The translations under genes and the position numbers were made by a program. The notes under the pieces are model-generated. The model worked only from the letters and a program-made list of their open reading frames with translations. It was not told the DNA's origin and ran no database searches. A stretch of 64,000 nucleotides of DNA from Loxodes magnus (taxonomy: Eukaryota; Ciliophora; Karyorelictea; Loxodida; Loxodidae), in NCBI GenBank assembly GCA_946699065.1, contig CAMPDV010000040.1, positions 744,001 through 808,000 on the forward strand, in the 5' to 3' direction. Of the stretch, positions 35,379 to 47,449 are shown in pieces; position 1 is the stretch's first letter; each line of letters begins with the position of its first letter.

Positions 35379-36533
35379 ATGCTAAGCATTAATAAAAAGC
35401 TTCTCTAATTCAGAACATTCCTATTGTATGCTTTACTTACTCTCAACTTGACTGCCTAAATTTTCTGTTCCTGCAACACTTATCAGTTCTGTGAAGCTAT
35501 CAAACCACTTTTAGCTTTACTTGCCACTAATTCAATTTTGCAAGTTTTTGGCAATAGTAAGGCGAAGGAGTATTAGAATCTTCTAAAGATAGGAAACGTT
35601 ATAATAACAATGGCTTTTTGTTTCTAGATATACTAGATAGATGAAATCATTCTATGCTATCAGTTAGTCATGTTTAAGATCCTATTTCCTGTCTTTATTC
35701 TCGACTAACTCCAATCCAACTTACAGTTCATACTGGACGTTTGCTCCTCTTTACTTCTTCTTAATAGATATGTTCTCCGATGTTCTGAAGAACCAATCGA
35801 AAACTTCGTGCAAATTTTCGTTTTTTAGATTCTAAAGAGTTTTTTAATGATTTATTGGAAGAGGAAGATATAAGAATAACGATAAAAGATAAAAGAGTAA
35901 AATAAGAAAAATAGGAGAGAGAAGAAGGAAGGAATAGTACTGCTAGAGAAAAGTTCCATTGTCTATAGAAATAAATTCGCTAAAAGGTTGTTTGGAAATA
36001 AGTTGATTTCTAAACTGTAAGAGTGGAAATATTATAAAAAAGAGTATAACAGCTAGTTAGAAAATAAGATATGAGATGATATTTAAAACGAATACGTCAG
36101 TCTCAATCCAGAACTCACTTCTTTTGGAAGTGTGTTATGTGATCTTTTCGACTGTTAAAATAGAAAGAATACGAAGCATTTATAGCTTTATGGGTAGTCT
36201 ATAATGAAATAAAAAGACAAAAGCTTGTATCTTTTAGTCATTTAAGACATAACTGACTAGCTTAAAGTTTAGCAGCAGTTTAGTGAAGTACTTTCCAAAA
36301 AAGGAAGCACTAATTTGGACAGTCCTGGAAAATCAACATTATTGAAAAAGCGTAAATTGAGAAAAGGCTCATTTAATTAGATTCAAATCAAAAATATAAA
36401 ATTATTTTTAGATGACTATGAAATTCTAAGAAAAAAGAAGCCATACCAGGATACCAAAAGTAAGGATCTTTACCGATCTATTTCACTATAGATAGCGCAA
36501 GAAACATACACTTTTAGTATAGGAGATTTCTGA
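35379..36533 (+). CDS. Multi-spanning membrane protein with PAS-like C-terminal half
   Basis: 384 residues, one frame, UGA stop. The first ~170 residues contain about five to six hydrophobic segments (FLLYALLTLNLTAQIF, ILCYQLVMFKILFPVFIL, FILDVCSSLLLLNRYVL, FVQIFVFQILKSFLMIYW), followed by a very basic linker. The cytoplasmic part resembles PAS folds: a Leu/Trp-rich start (LFGNKLISKLQEWKYY) and a strand plus helix typical of the PAC end (KSLYLLVIQDITDQLKVQQQ). Membrane domain plus PAS resembles the sensor half of ciliate histidine-kinase-like proteins, but no HisKA or ATPase domain follows. It is either a truncated relative or a stand-alone sensor. The last ~80 residues are basic. In-frame ATGs also occur at 35610 and 35670; the first is chosen because it includes the first membrane segment. 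Confidence 0.65.
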
Positions 36534-37701
36534 ACATTGATATTATTGTTTATTAGTTTACTACTCTAAGTTTAATTATCTACTTCTTCGTTATAAATAC
36601 TTCTATTTATAAGCTTTTTGTCTCTATTTTACTGCTCTCATAATTTACCAATAAAAGACGAACAAATAAGTTTTGGATTTAAATATTTAAATTAAAGTAA
36701 CTTTAAATTAGAAGCGTTCAAGTAACTCTAACTTAAAAGACTAATACTAAAAATAATCTTAAGCTTTAGAATTTATCCTTAACATTACTCTCTAAAATAT
36801 ACGATATTTAGTCATATCAATAAGATCAAAAGCTTAACAGTTATATTAGCTAAGTTTACTTGCTTATCAAATATCTAAGAAAATTAAATTTTTATTGGGT
36901 GTTAGTAGAAGGAAACTAGAAAGCACTTCAACTCTTAGTTAAGTAATATTTACATAAGATTTAATTACCTTAAAATATAAACATAATTGATGGTAATATC
37001 CCTTTATAAAGCAAGCATTTATAATACAAATTTAATTAAATGAAAATACCAATCAACTAAACTTTTATTAAGCTAAGTATTGATAAAGGTAAATAAGAGT
37101 ATGACTTATATACTTCGTCTTGTTTAAATAGCTTCAAATCTCTATCTTAGATTCATTGAAGGAAGTAGAAGATCACAGAATGAAATGCATGCTGTAGATA
37201 GATAAGGTAATAAATACCTTTTAAACTTAATGTAGATTTTCGCTACAAAAAATCGGTTTTTAATTTACTTTAAATTTATGCACTTAAAAGTTTTACGTTA
37301 TAGAGTGTATATTCTTAACTAAAAATAAGGGATAAGGAATATTAATTTTAATTTACAAATATATTTGGAGATTAAACTATATGATTCATAGGTTTACAAT
37401 GATATGCTGATAGATCTGATAGTTGTCTTATTTAACAATCTAGTTGCCTTTTTAGAAGTTAAACTAATTAGTCATAATCCTTAAGCTTTTTAGTATATGT
37501 ATCACATTAATGTTGTTAGTTGTAAATTGTACAAGAAGTAGGTTAAAAGTATGTAATTTTCTATCATTAAAGACAAAATAAAGCTAAATGGAAACTGAAA
37601 ATGAGATAGTTCAAAAGAGTGTAAGCATTAGCTCTATTTAATTTTAAAAATAAGTGTTTTATTTTAATTAAATGTTTAGAATTTTCTTTTGTTATTGACA
37701 A
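36534..37701. other. Intergenic between convergent genes
   Basis: AT-rich; only 3' ends border it. No gene seen. Confidence 0.5.
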
Positions 37702-39258
37702 TCACATTACTTAAATCTTGGCTTCCTCTTCAAGCTCATTCTCATCGACAGTATAGATATCAGGCCTATATATGCTAAAACCGTCATTAGCTGTTGCAAT
37801 TACACTTGGTTTAGCTGTATTTACGTATGCTAGCTCTTTAACTTCGATATGTCCCATATGAACAAAAAGCAGTTGATCAGGCCAATTTTCATAACCTGGC
37901 TCCTCTTTTTCTCTTTCAACACTTAAATCTCATGTTGATATTAAATCGCCAGCAGCTACGCTTAATTCTGAGGAATCTTATGGATTTCACATAATGCTAT
38001 GCACAGGATCATTATGCCAATGAATGTGTGCCATTGTGTTTTATAGATTTCTAAGATTCCATACTTTAAAATTTCCAGCATCACTTCCACTAGCTAGTAG
38101 ATTCTCATCTTATAAATTTCAACTGATAACATTCACATCAGTATCATGTGCTTATCAAGAAAGAACTGATCTTGGCTCTCTAATGTCAAAAACTTTGACA
38201 GTTTTATCGACTGAGCAAGAAATTACAAAGTTAGGTTGGTTTGGATGAGAAACTAGATCTTCTACTGAGCTATAATGTTCAGCATAGATTCTGCTTAGTT
38301 TAAAACTTCCGTCAGGCAATTGATTATGAATTTGAACTCCTTCTTAGTTTCCAGAGCATAGCATGTTTTAGCTTGTTCAACATAAGCCCCAGCCTTCAGA
38401 TTTCATTTCTAAAGTCTAAACACAAGACTCATAATTTTCTTTGGGCATATAGCAAAAATTAGGATCAGATAAGCGATTTATGCTATTAGTTATATCATGT
38501 ATTTCTACTTAGTTAGTCGCACTTTAGGCTGCAACTAATATTTTTTATGATTTATCAGGCATAACTCTAACTCTATTAAAATTGTGAAAATGAGCCAAAT
38601 CTTCATGCCAAAGTTCAGGATCTTCAATTTCTGATTCTGCTGATTCGCTGCTAGAGCTCTCGCTTTCGAACTTCTATTAATAACCTTCTTGAATTTCTTG
38701 GTTTTTGAAAACTCTTCTACGAGCATGGCTTGTTAACGTTAATTAATTTCATCTCATCACATATAGTTTATTGTCAGCTGGCTTTGCACTTTAGCTGCCA
38801 GCAACTAAATAAACTGTTAAAGGATCAGTATCCTAAGCGTTAACAACATCAACTGAAAGACATGGCCATTCACATTTGCATCTATGCAACATTTCGTAGG
38901 CATTTTCGTCATAATCCAAAAGTTCGTTTCTTCCTAGCTATCTTGGATCTTTATTAAAAACTTGTTTTTGTTCTTCTTTCTTCTTTTTTTATTCTGGTAC
39001 AACTCTTATTTTTACTCCTGCTTAAGAATCTTCAATTTAAAGCTTTTAAAAATCCTCTAAGTCATTTTCACTAATTTGTTCTTCAGAGCTACCAGAATGG
39101 TAAACTTCTTCAACTGACTCATATTCGTCAGAGTATTAGTCCTCACATTCCTAATCAGAGCTAAAGTGAGTAGCAGGGTCAATTTCTTCTATTTGTTCCT
39201 TCTTATTTTGCTTCTTGAGTTACTGTTAGAGAACCTGCCTCCTCTTTCTTCTCTTCAT
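37702..39258 (-). CDS. GRWD1: GRWD1/RRB1-like WD-repeat ribosome-assembly factor
   Basis: 518 residues. The acidic N-terminus (DPATHFSSDQECEDQ, YESVEEVYHSGSSEE) is typical of GRWD1/Rrb1, followed by the family block YEMLHRCKCEWPCLSVDV. A seven-bladed propeller follows: GWGLCWTSQNMLCSG, SHPNQPNFVISCSVDKTVKV, VNVISWNLQDENLLASGSD, NFKVWNLRN, HSIMWNPQDSSELSVAAGD, STWDLSVE. Rrb1/GRWD1 escorts ribosomal protein L3 (uL3) into nucleolar pre-60S particles. Propeller Trp are coded by UGA at least five times, including the WD of STWDLS, which makes this gene one of the best proofs of UGA = Trp. An acidic insertion with many Ser/Glu lies between blades. The frame ends at UGA, preceded three codons earlier by a UAA. 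Confidence 0.92.
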
Positions 39259-40930
39259 GTTGGAATAATGATTTAAATAAAATTTAAATGATTATAAAAT
39301 TCTATTTAAACTACTACACTATAATTAGTCAATTCAAACCATTATATAATGTACAAACTAAGAAATTTACATCCTATACTGATATAAAATACTTCCTTCC
39401 ACTCTCTAATTTGTTTATATGCTTAATCAATATCTACAAGCACTAAAGTGATATGCATGTATAGTTCATTTAACTTTCTATCAAGTAAAGTTTCTTCTAA
39501 TTTACCGAATAAATATGAGCAAATGGTTCTAAAGTAATTTATCTGATAAGTCTCTTAATGAGGGTATGTTTTTATTTAAAAGCACATGTTTTTAGCTTGA
39601 TGATATAGCAAACTTTTAATATTTCCTTCACTACTTTTTTTAATTTAGTTAATTAGAATCTCTTAGTTTAAAGGCATATAAAGAGATATTTTAATTCATA
39701 AAATGCTATTCAAGTTAATGAATAAAGGATGAATTAGACTGATAACTAATAATGTTTAATTAAGCTTAATATATAAAAATAATTATCAGTTTAACATGAA
39801 TCCTCATAATCTTCTAGTTCCCTCTAATAAACTATGATTAATCAATCATAAGTAAATTATTTTCCTTTTGAATTAGATTCTTAATTCTATACTATACTCA
39901 TATTACAATCTTAGTAGATCTTGCCTCTACATTAACATTTATCTACTCAAGGTTACTATTTCTATACTGAGAAATTCTCCTTAATTATATTTTATTTATA
40001 GTAACTCGAATGGTGAACCTTATTTTATATTAATGCATATCTTCGTACATATTATAGAGCTTGAGTATTAATATTAATAAATAAACTCTATTTGAATGCA
40101 TAATATTTGTTAGTAGTTAACTAAAGCTAAAATATTAAAATCATTAATAAGATTTAGATTTCATAGTTTTTAACTTTTATAATCTGTCAATTTATATTTT
40201 ATGCTAATCTACTAGACTCTTACTCATCTTCTAGCTTATTAAATTTCGCTTAGAAAATAAACTAATTTCTTAAACTCTAAAAATATTAAAGCTTTAATAT
40301 CTAGCCTATTTTTAACTTCCGTAACTAGCTTACTAAGCAAAAATATTTCATCCTAGACACTAGATAAATAATAAATTTATTTGTCAAGCTTAATACTAGA
40401 ACTAATAATGCTGTATAAGCTTTAAAAATATTATAAGCTGTTTTATTTAGATTTGACTAATTAGATATTAAATAGATTAGTTATTTCTAAACTCTACTTA
40501 GCAACTTTATTAGCTTTACTCTTAACTTTGTTAAATTTTCTAACTTTATTTATTATATGAGTTATTAGAGGAAATTCACTTTCCTTATAAGAAGCACAAG
40601 AGTTTAGATTCTAGAGATCCTTTTGATTCCAAGATTTAGTAAATCTGGTTAAGTTTCTAGTGATATTTGATTCTTGGTTAGTACAATATATAGCAGTAGC
40701 TATAGTTATTTGATATTTATATAAAACTAGGCATTTTCCTTGCTTTCTAGCTATCTAACTACAATAGTAACTCCTATTGCTACTCCTCAATAATAGAGAT
40801 GCATTTTGCTTAACTTTTATTTAGTTAGTTCTTTAACGTCTTAGTAAAGATAAAGAGTTGGTAGTTTGAGCAATAATAGCGAGTTTCTTTTTTAAGTTTT
40901 AGTGAAATACAAATAATTAAATTTCCATTG
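39259..40930. other. Intergenic between divergent genes
   Basis: AT-rich; contains the promoters of the GRWD1-like (minus) and TRAF-like (plus) genes. No gene seen. Confidence 0.5.
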
Positions 40931-42648
40931 ATGGGATATAGTAAAGATATTTTCACTTAGCCTTAGCAGACTAACACTCTTTAATGCATAATTTGCTCTG
41001 ATATAGCTTAGTTTCCAGTCCAGTGTGTACATTGTGATACTCTATTTTGTGAAAAATGCCTAGATGATTATAAAAAAACTAAATAGACTTGTCCTTACTG
41101 CAAATAAGGAGATTTATAAGTTAGGGAGATAAACAGACTACTGAAAATTCTAATGGGGTCTTTATAAGTAAGATGTAGAAATGAAGGATGCAACTAAATT
41201 CTGAATCTTGAAAAGTTAGATTAACATGAATCTGTTTGCCAATTTCTTAAAATCTACTGCAAGAACTTTGGATGCAAGAAATCTACTTACAAGAAAGATG
41301 TTGAAATACATGAAGCTTTTTGCTAATTCAAACTCATTGATTGCTCATATTGTATGCAAACTTTCAGATAAAGTGAGTTTGTTAAACACTAATGCGTATA
41401 GACTCTTAAAACATAGCTAGTTGGGTTTTAGGAATCAATAGATCGAATGGAGAAAAGATTGGATGTTGTAAATTAGATGAAACAAATTGTATAAACCTAA
41501 AACGAAAAAATCTTACAGCTGGAATCAGACAGAAAAACACTTAAGGATCTTATCAGTGAAGTACAAATCAACTACTAATATGCTCTATCTTAGCTATAGA
41601 AAAACTCAATAGAACTAGAAGGATATAGAAAAGAAACTTAAGATTAGGTAAATGAACTCTCTACTCAAGTTTCTGAACTTACATATGCAGTTAAGTAGGT
41701 TTAAAAACTACAAAACGAGTAAAATTTTAAATAGATAAAGCATTAAGAAGTTGATACTATCATCGAGGTTTCTAAAATAGAACATATTGAAAAAAAACCG
41801 AAAAAGAAGGTAAAAAAAGAAATTTCTGCTGATAATTCGAGAGAAGAAAATAAAGAAGATAAATAAAATACTAAAAATTAAGTAAATATAGCTTATGTTG
41901 AATTAGAAGCTGAAGAAGAGTAAACTTCTCCTAAAAAGGAGTTTCACATGAAATAAATAACACCTCCTGATATATAAAAAATAAAGCAATAAGAAGATAT
42001 TGAAATTGTATAAAATAAAGATAATAGGGAACGAAAATCTCCAAAATACATAAGATAGAATTAAATCCCTAAAGTGAATCCGAATATTTAAGCAAGGAAT
42101 TAAGAATCAGAGAAGCCAATCTAATTAAAAAGTAAGCATTTATCTTAGAGGAAATATAAGAAGCAGTAAATAAAGCATTGCAAAATATTAAGAGGCCATC
42201 ATCTTCTCCTACTCCTTAGGATTAATTCGCTCATTTGTAGACAATGAAACAATTGTAATAGTAATAATAATTGCAATTGCAATTGCAATAACAACCGCCT
42301 CAGTAATCATATTTAAATTCTAAATCTCCAAGAAAACCTTTGCTTTATATTGATGTAAATATGTCTCCTGGAAGAAAGGATAGAATAGTAGTATATTCTG
42401 GTGATACTCCAGAAGATTTAGCTAATTAATTTAGCTAAAAGCATAGTAACTAATAATATAGATTTGGATAGATATAGCAAAGATTAGTTGATAATAATGA
42501 TTCGTTCTCAGATGAAAGATGTATGATATAGTTATGTTTATTAAACCATCTTAATTGTATTTTTAATTTTACAATATTCACATTATATCGAATCAACTTT
42601 ATTTAAATATATATCCAATATCACTAAAGTAGAAATCATCACCTATGA
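40931..42648 (+). CDS. RING/TRAF-type zinc-finger protein with coiled coil and conserved C-terminal block
   Basis: 566 residues to UGA 42646 after removal of a 17-nt intron. A UAG at 42529, right after DSFSDERCMIQ-like sequence, may be the real end (527 residues), as what follows is hydrophobic and AT-rich. Residues 18-60 form a RING-like finger (CIICSDIAQFPVQCVHCD, FCEKCLDDYKK, CPYC). TRAF-type zinc fingers follow (VRCRNEGCNQILNLEKLDQH, CQFLKIYCKNFGCKKSTY, DCSYCMQTFRQSEFVKH). Then come a coiled coil (~180-290), a Lys/Glu/Gln-rich disordered region, a poly-Gln stretch, and a C-terminal block PLLYIDVNMSPGRKDRIVVY with SGDTPEDLANQFSQKH. That block resembles a motif in many protist proteins. RING plus TRAF fingers suggests a ubiquitin-signalling scaffold. 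Confidence 0.82.
42132..42148 (+). other. 17-nt intron in TRAF-type gene
   Basis: GTAAGCATTTATCTTAG. Removal joins KPIQLK to KEIQEAVNKALQNIK, linking the zinc-finger frame to the conserved C-terminal frame. Without it the frame leads into a poly-Asn run and loses the C-terminal motif. Confidence 0.88.
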
Positions 42649-43612
42649 TATATCTAATTCTATAACATTTGATACTTTTAAAAGATGTAATATAAAATTG
42701 GACTATTTTGAGAAAAAACTCCAGAAGTTAGATTCTAAATAATGACGATTAAATAAGATTTCTAATATCTTTAATAATCTTCATTATAATTAATAATGTC
42801 TAAGTTAACTACTTATATATAAGATTACTAACTATTTGCAATTATATAATTATATAACTATTGTTAATTCCTCTAACTAGATTTGCTTTTTACTTTTTTA
42901 TTCTTAAAGTATCTATATATCCTTATTTTAAAAGTATACTATTATGTTATAACTTCATATTTAAAGGCTTGCTAAATGCTTTTTTAACTTAGATTATCTA
43001 TTCCCAATTTTACTCCATAGCGAATTAAAAAGTCCTAATATGTTAATAAACTAATAAGTAGATTTTTTCTTAAATATTCTACTTCTAGTTTTCAAGGAGT
43101 TTGAGTATAGTTAAAAAAGCTTATTGATTTGAGAGATAAAATTCGTATTATCAAGAGAATACTTGTTTAGAGCAGTTTATAAAGTGTATAGATTAGATAT
43201 TTAAAATGGAAATACTCTAGTTAGATTCATAACTGTCTATATAGAACTAATGCTAAATGAAACCCTAGAATAATATAAGATAAATATTCTTTTAAAAGCA
43301 TGGAAAATTAAAATAAATTTACTGTGGAGACTCTCTAACTAAATAGAACAGAGAATAGATTGGCTAGTTTAGATATAATCAAATTAGTTAGTAATTTGGA
43401 TAAATTCAAATGCAGCTATTTTAGTTAGTAAAGAGTAAGAATGAATAATCAGATGAAATATTTTAAGAATATAAAATAAAGCATCTCTTTAGATAGCACT
43501 TGAAGACATAATCTCTTAAAGTAATCCTGAGCTTAGATTAATTTTTACAATTATAAGAATAGTAAAGAGTCTATTTAATACTCTATTTTGATTATAACTC
43601 TCTTTTAATAAA
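42649..43612. other. Intergenic, AT-rich
   Basis: No gene seen. Confidence 0.5.
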
Positions 43613-44950
43613 ATGTCTGAAGATTCAGGAACTGAAAGTGAAGGAAATAAAAAATAAGTAAAAAAAAGAAATTCCAAGAAAAAAAATAGCAAGGAGGAGA
43701 AGGAAGAAAATAATTAATTAACTACTAATTAAGTGACATTCAATAGTAATTAAGCTTAACCACCTATTATATAATCCAAGTAACCATTTAAAAGCTCTCT
43801 TAAAAAAATTTAAGGAGAATCTACAGATTCTTTAGTGAAAAATGTTAAATTTAAAAGTGAACATAAGCTACTCCAGGCTTTAGAAGGATTAAACGCAGAA
43901 TAATTTAATTGTCTTGAAAATGCAAATTAGCAAGACGTAAGAAATCTGATCACTTCTTGAGTTGAATAGAATAAAGAAAAGCTTTAATAGCCAGAAACTT
44001 TAACAGTATAAAAGAACACATAAAAGAAGGGAATTGACCTAATAAAAGAAATAAATGAAGATATGGATTTAATCAAATCTAAAATCAATTACGTTAACGC
44101 TAGTAGAATACCTTTATACAGTAATTATTAAAGTACAACTACGTAGCATGCTAAAACATAAGGACCTCTTACTTTTTCTTAAGAAAAAGAAAAATAGAAT
44201 GGAATTATTAAAGATTAAGAATAAGAGAAAGTTTAAATAAAAGTAAACGATCAAGTGAAAGAAAAAGAAAAAGAAAAAGAGAAAATGAAAGAGAAAGAGA
44301 AAGAGAAAGAAAAAATGAAAGAAAGTATTTAAGCAAAAGAGAATCTATAAATAAAAGTGAAGGAAATTGAGAATAAAAATGGAATATAAAAGAATATTGA
44401 AAACTAGATTAGAACATAAAAAAAAAAAAAATTAAAAAAATATACATAATCAGTTGAATTTGGACCTCAATTTACATATTAACCAAGAACAATGGTTCAT
44501 CCCGTAGAATCTGATTAAAAAGCTTGTCAAACTTAGTAATCAGCAAAGAAATATTCCACTTTATAGTAGACTAAAACCATTTAAAGGAGAAATGTAAAGA
44601 TATCAGCTTAATAGTTTCCAACTATAAATAACAACTAAAATTAATCAATTAATAACTTATACAAACCACAATTATTCAATCCTAATTACTATCCTTATTC
44701 TACTAAAATATCAGAAGTTAAATCAAATAAGTATTTGAGAAGTAACGTGGAAGTAGACTTAACGAAATAGAATCAGATACAAGCCTAACTAGGTAATGAC
44801 CAATTAAAATTTGCCAGAAATGAATTTAACTTTGATACTTATACCTTAGAGAGAAAAATAGATTTCTAAAGAGACAACGAAACAAAGTTAGCTTAGGCGT
44901 TAAAACTTATCAAAGAAGTATAGAAAAAATCTGAATATAAGACATTATGA
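43613..44950 (+). CDS. Unknown charged, repetitive protein (module gene A, copy 1)
   Basis: 445 residues, one frame, UGA stop. The acidic/basic N-terminus (MSEDSGTESEGNK, KKRNSKKKNSKEEKEE) is followed by a helical block (FKSEHKLLQALEGLNAEQFN) and a long simple Lys/Glu run (KEKEKEKEKMKEKEKEKEKM). A C-terminal part with a better-conserved look (SNKYLRSNVEVDLTKQNQ, FARNEFNFDTYTLERK) ends in EYKTL. I know no family. A broken copy lies at 53985-55242, most similar in the last ~100 codons and the LLQALEGL block, which suggests these parts carried the function. UGA encodes one Trp (LITSWVEQN). It may be a host protein in a duplicated segment or part of a mobile module with gene B. Confidence 0.65.
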
Positions 44951-45141
44951 TAATTTATTTAAATTCGTTAGTTCTAAGAATAAAACCATCTATTTATAGC
45001 TATTTTTTTAATTAATCTTATTACATGCATTAAAACCTTTGAAGAGCAAGCTTTATTAGATCATTTTTTTAATACCAAAAAAAGGAAAAATTTTAATAGT
45101 TAAAAACCTAAACTCTTTGCTGTATATAAGATAAAAGTTAA

Positions 45142-45702
45142 ATGAATAATAGTTAGCAAAAATAGCAAGTCAATATAAAAGAGAGTACTGAGAAATGATT
45201 ATATCATGATTACTCTAATCCTTCTAAACTTCGTTAGCAATTATTTAATTTTTTAAATCGAAAATCATTTATAATTGGAGCAGTCGCATTGTTCTATTAA
45301 AAACAAAATAGTGGTCCAAATATTCATCTTTAAACATAAGAAACTATAAAATAGGAAAGTTTGAAAATATCAAAGAAATGAAATAAAAAAAAGTTAAACT
45401 ATCTAAATAGTAAATTTTAAGAAATTCTTTAAATAGAAACAAGTAAATACTACTTATATGCTAAATATAAATAAATAGAGAAACTTAATTTTCTTAAAGT
45501 AAGAGTTGCTTAAAATTTTAAAAGCTCACCTCATTTTATAAAAATTGAGGCATTTTTTAAATTTGCTATATTATTGAGAATAAACATTTATCTAACTCTG
45601 TCCAAGAAAAAATTAACTATATACTTTTAAAAAGAATAAATGGTTACATTTCAATTTTGTATCTATAGGAGTATAATTCTATAAAATTATTATAAAATTT
45701 GA
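45142..45702 (+). CDS. Unknown protein (module gene B, copy 1)
   Basis: 186 codons from ATG to the first UGA; the real end may be earlier. The N-terminal ~120 residues are also found in the copy at 55439 with most differences as whole-codon insertions/deletions: MNNSQQKQQ, then EKW, SKLRQQL, RKS, NIH-Q, KFQEIL, SK-YL-AK. Keeping the frame through several indels argues for real coding sequence. UGA reads as Trp in EKW in both copies. There is one possible hydrophobic stretch (SFIIGAVALFY). No known family. It follows gene A on the same strand. Confidence 0.5.
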
Positions 45703-47449
45703 GTTACCAAAAACTTTAAATTTATAACCCAAAAATGAAAATAAAATTTAATATATATCATAAAATGATATCATTATCAAGATTATACTTAGGCTTTAAA
45801 TCAAAATACTTTTCTTGTTATTTTTGAAATAAATAAACGAGAAAATCGTTAAAAGAAAATAACTATAATACTCTTTAAAAAACGACTAAGTAGTTTATTT
45901 AAAATCCCTAACTACTATTATAGTTTCATCTAAATTATGGTTATTAATTTTTAAATAAAAAACTAAATACTTTTTTAACTCTTATTTTATAGATTCTGAT
46001 TAAAAGAAGTTAACTCAACGAAAGATAAACATTTATTTATTTAAACTATGAGATAAAAATAGAATTGAGAAGACAATTTAATGATATTACCAACATCTAT
46101 AATTGTAGGAAACAACGCTTGTTATTAAAATCGTCTTAAAAGCTTTCTTAGTTAAAAATTTATTTATATTAAAATACTAACCTACATCAAAATCCTGCGT
46201 TTTTGTTTGAAAAATAAAGTGAAATAAAAAAGTAAGTAATTAACTTTTTATTAAGATAACTTAGATGCAAAACTTGGAAAAAGTAATAAAGATCTAAATT
46301 TCTCAAAAGTAACTAATAAGCATAAATAAGCAACTAAATATTACTGAAGTAATAGAATAGTTTTGAATCTTAAAAATGAATTAAATAAGTACAAAAAAAT
46401 ACAAATCTAAGTATTTTAAAGATAGTAAGCACAAAAAGAAATTAAAAAATACTTTTTTATAAAAAATGATTCTATCATAATAAGTTATTTTAGAATATAA
46501 TTATTCCAATTACCTAAATATTTATAAATATTAATAAATATATTCCAAATTGAAGATATTATTAAAAACTGAATATAATCAAAAAAATCGATTTAGTTAT
46601 ATTTTGATGACTCAATTGAGATATCTAAACTTTAATGATATTCCTATTTTAGTTCTTGCAGGACAAAATAAGTACTTTGTTTCTTTCAGATAGCATAAAT
46701 ATAAATTAAAATATAGATATCTTAATGTATATTTAAATTTACTTAATTTATAGTAACATCTTATTTCTAAAATTAATTCTTTAATTTTTATAATTGACTT
46801 TGTTTATTCAGAAGCAATATCCGAAAAATGTTCACAAAATAAGCAAGTTTTTTGGCTTTTTGTTTTCGAATTCAATTGCTTTTATGAATTTAAACTTGAA
46901 GCTTTGTAATTTTTCCAAAGTTTCTATTTATAAAATTATATTCTAAATCTCATTAAAAATATTAAGTATTTAAATAAAAATAGGATCTTCAGAGATACAA
47001 AACATCTGAATATGACAACCATATTTATGTTTTGAATGTATCTAAAAATTAACTATACAATTATATTCATTTTTTGATATAAAGTTCTAATTTTTCTTAT
47101 TTTTACTCTTACATCCCTCAAGCACAAACCTCTATCTCTCTTATTAATTTTTCAGCAAACATTGATCTTTTTTAAGGTGTTTTTTAAACAACTTTTAATT
47201 TTTATGCCAAATAACTTTTGATTGAAAATTAAGTTAATTGATTCTTTAAAGTTTTAATAATTATAATTTTCTTTATGGAAATGAGAATTTAAATATAAAA
47301 AAGCTGATGACAATTATAATAGCATCTAATATTATAAATAGGTTAAAATTTTATTGATGGATAAATAAAAATAAATTAGCATCTTTTATTTTAATTCATT
47401 TCACTTATTAAATAACTTTCAAATAAAAACGCAAAATTGCAAGGTAAAA
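45703..47449. other. AT-rich, partly duplicated non-coding DNA
   Basis: 45840-46600 matches the region after the zinc-knuckle ORF in copy 2 (56500-57000). The rest shows no gene. Confidence 0.5.

Larger units (their letters stand above)
43613..46600. repeat. Segmental duplication, copy 1 (pair of 53985-57000)
   Basis: Gene A, gene B and downstream non-coding DNA are repeated in the same order and orientation at 53985-57000. Anchors visible by eye: the end of gene A (gacattatgataatttattt), the leader of gene B (gataaaagttaaatgaataa), and the downstream words ataaagatctaaatttctc and agatagtaagca. Copy 1 lacks most of the zinc-knuckle ORF that copy 2 carries between gene B and the downstream part. 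Confidence 0.8.
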
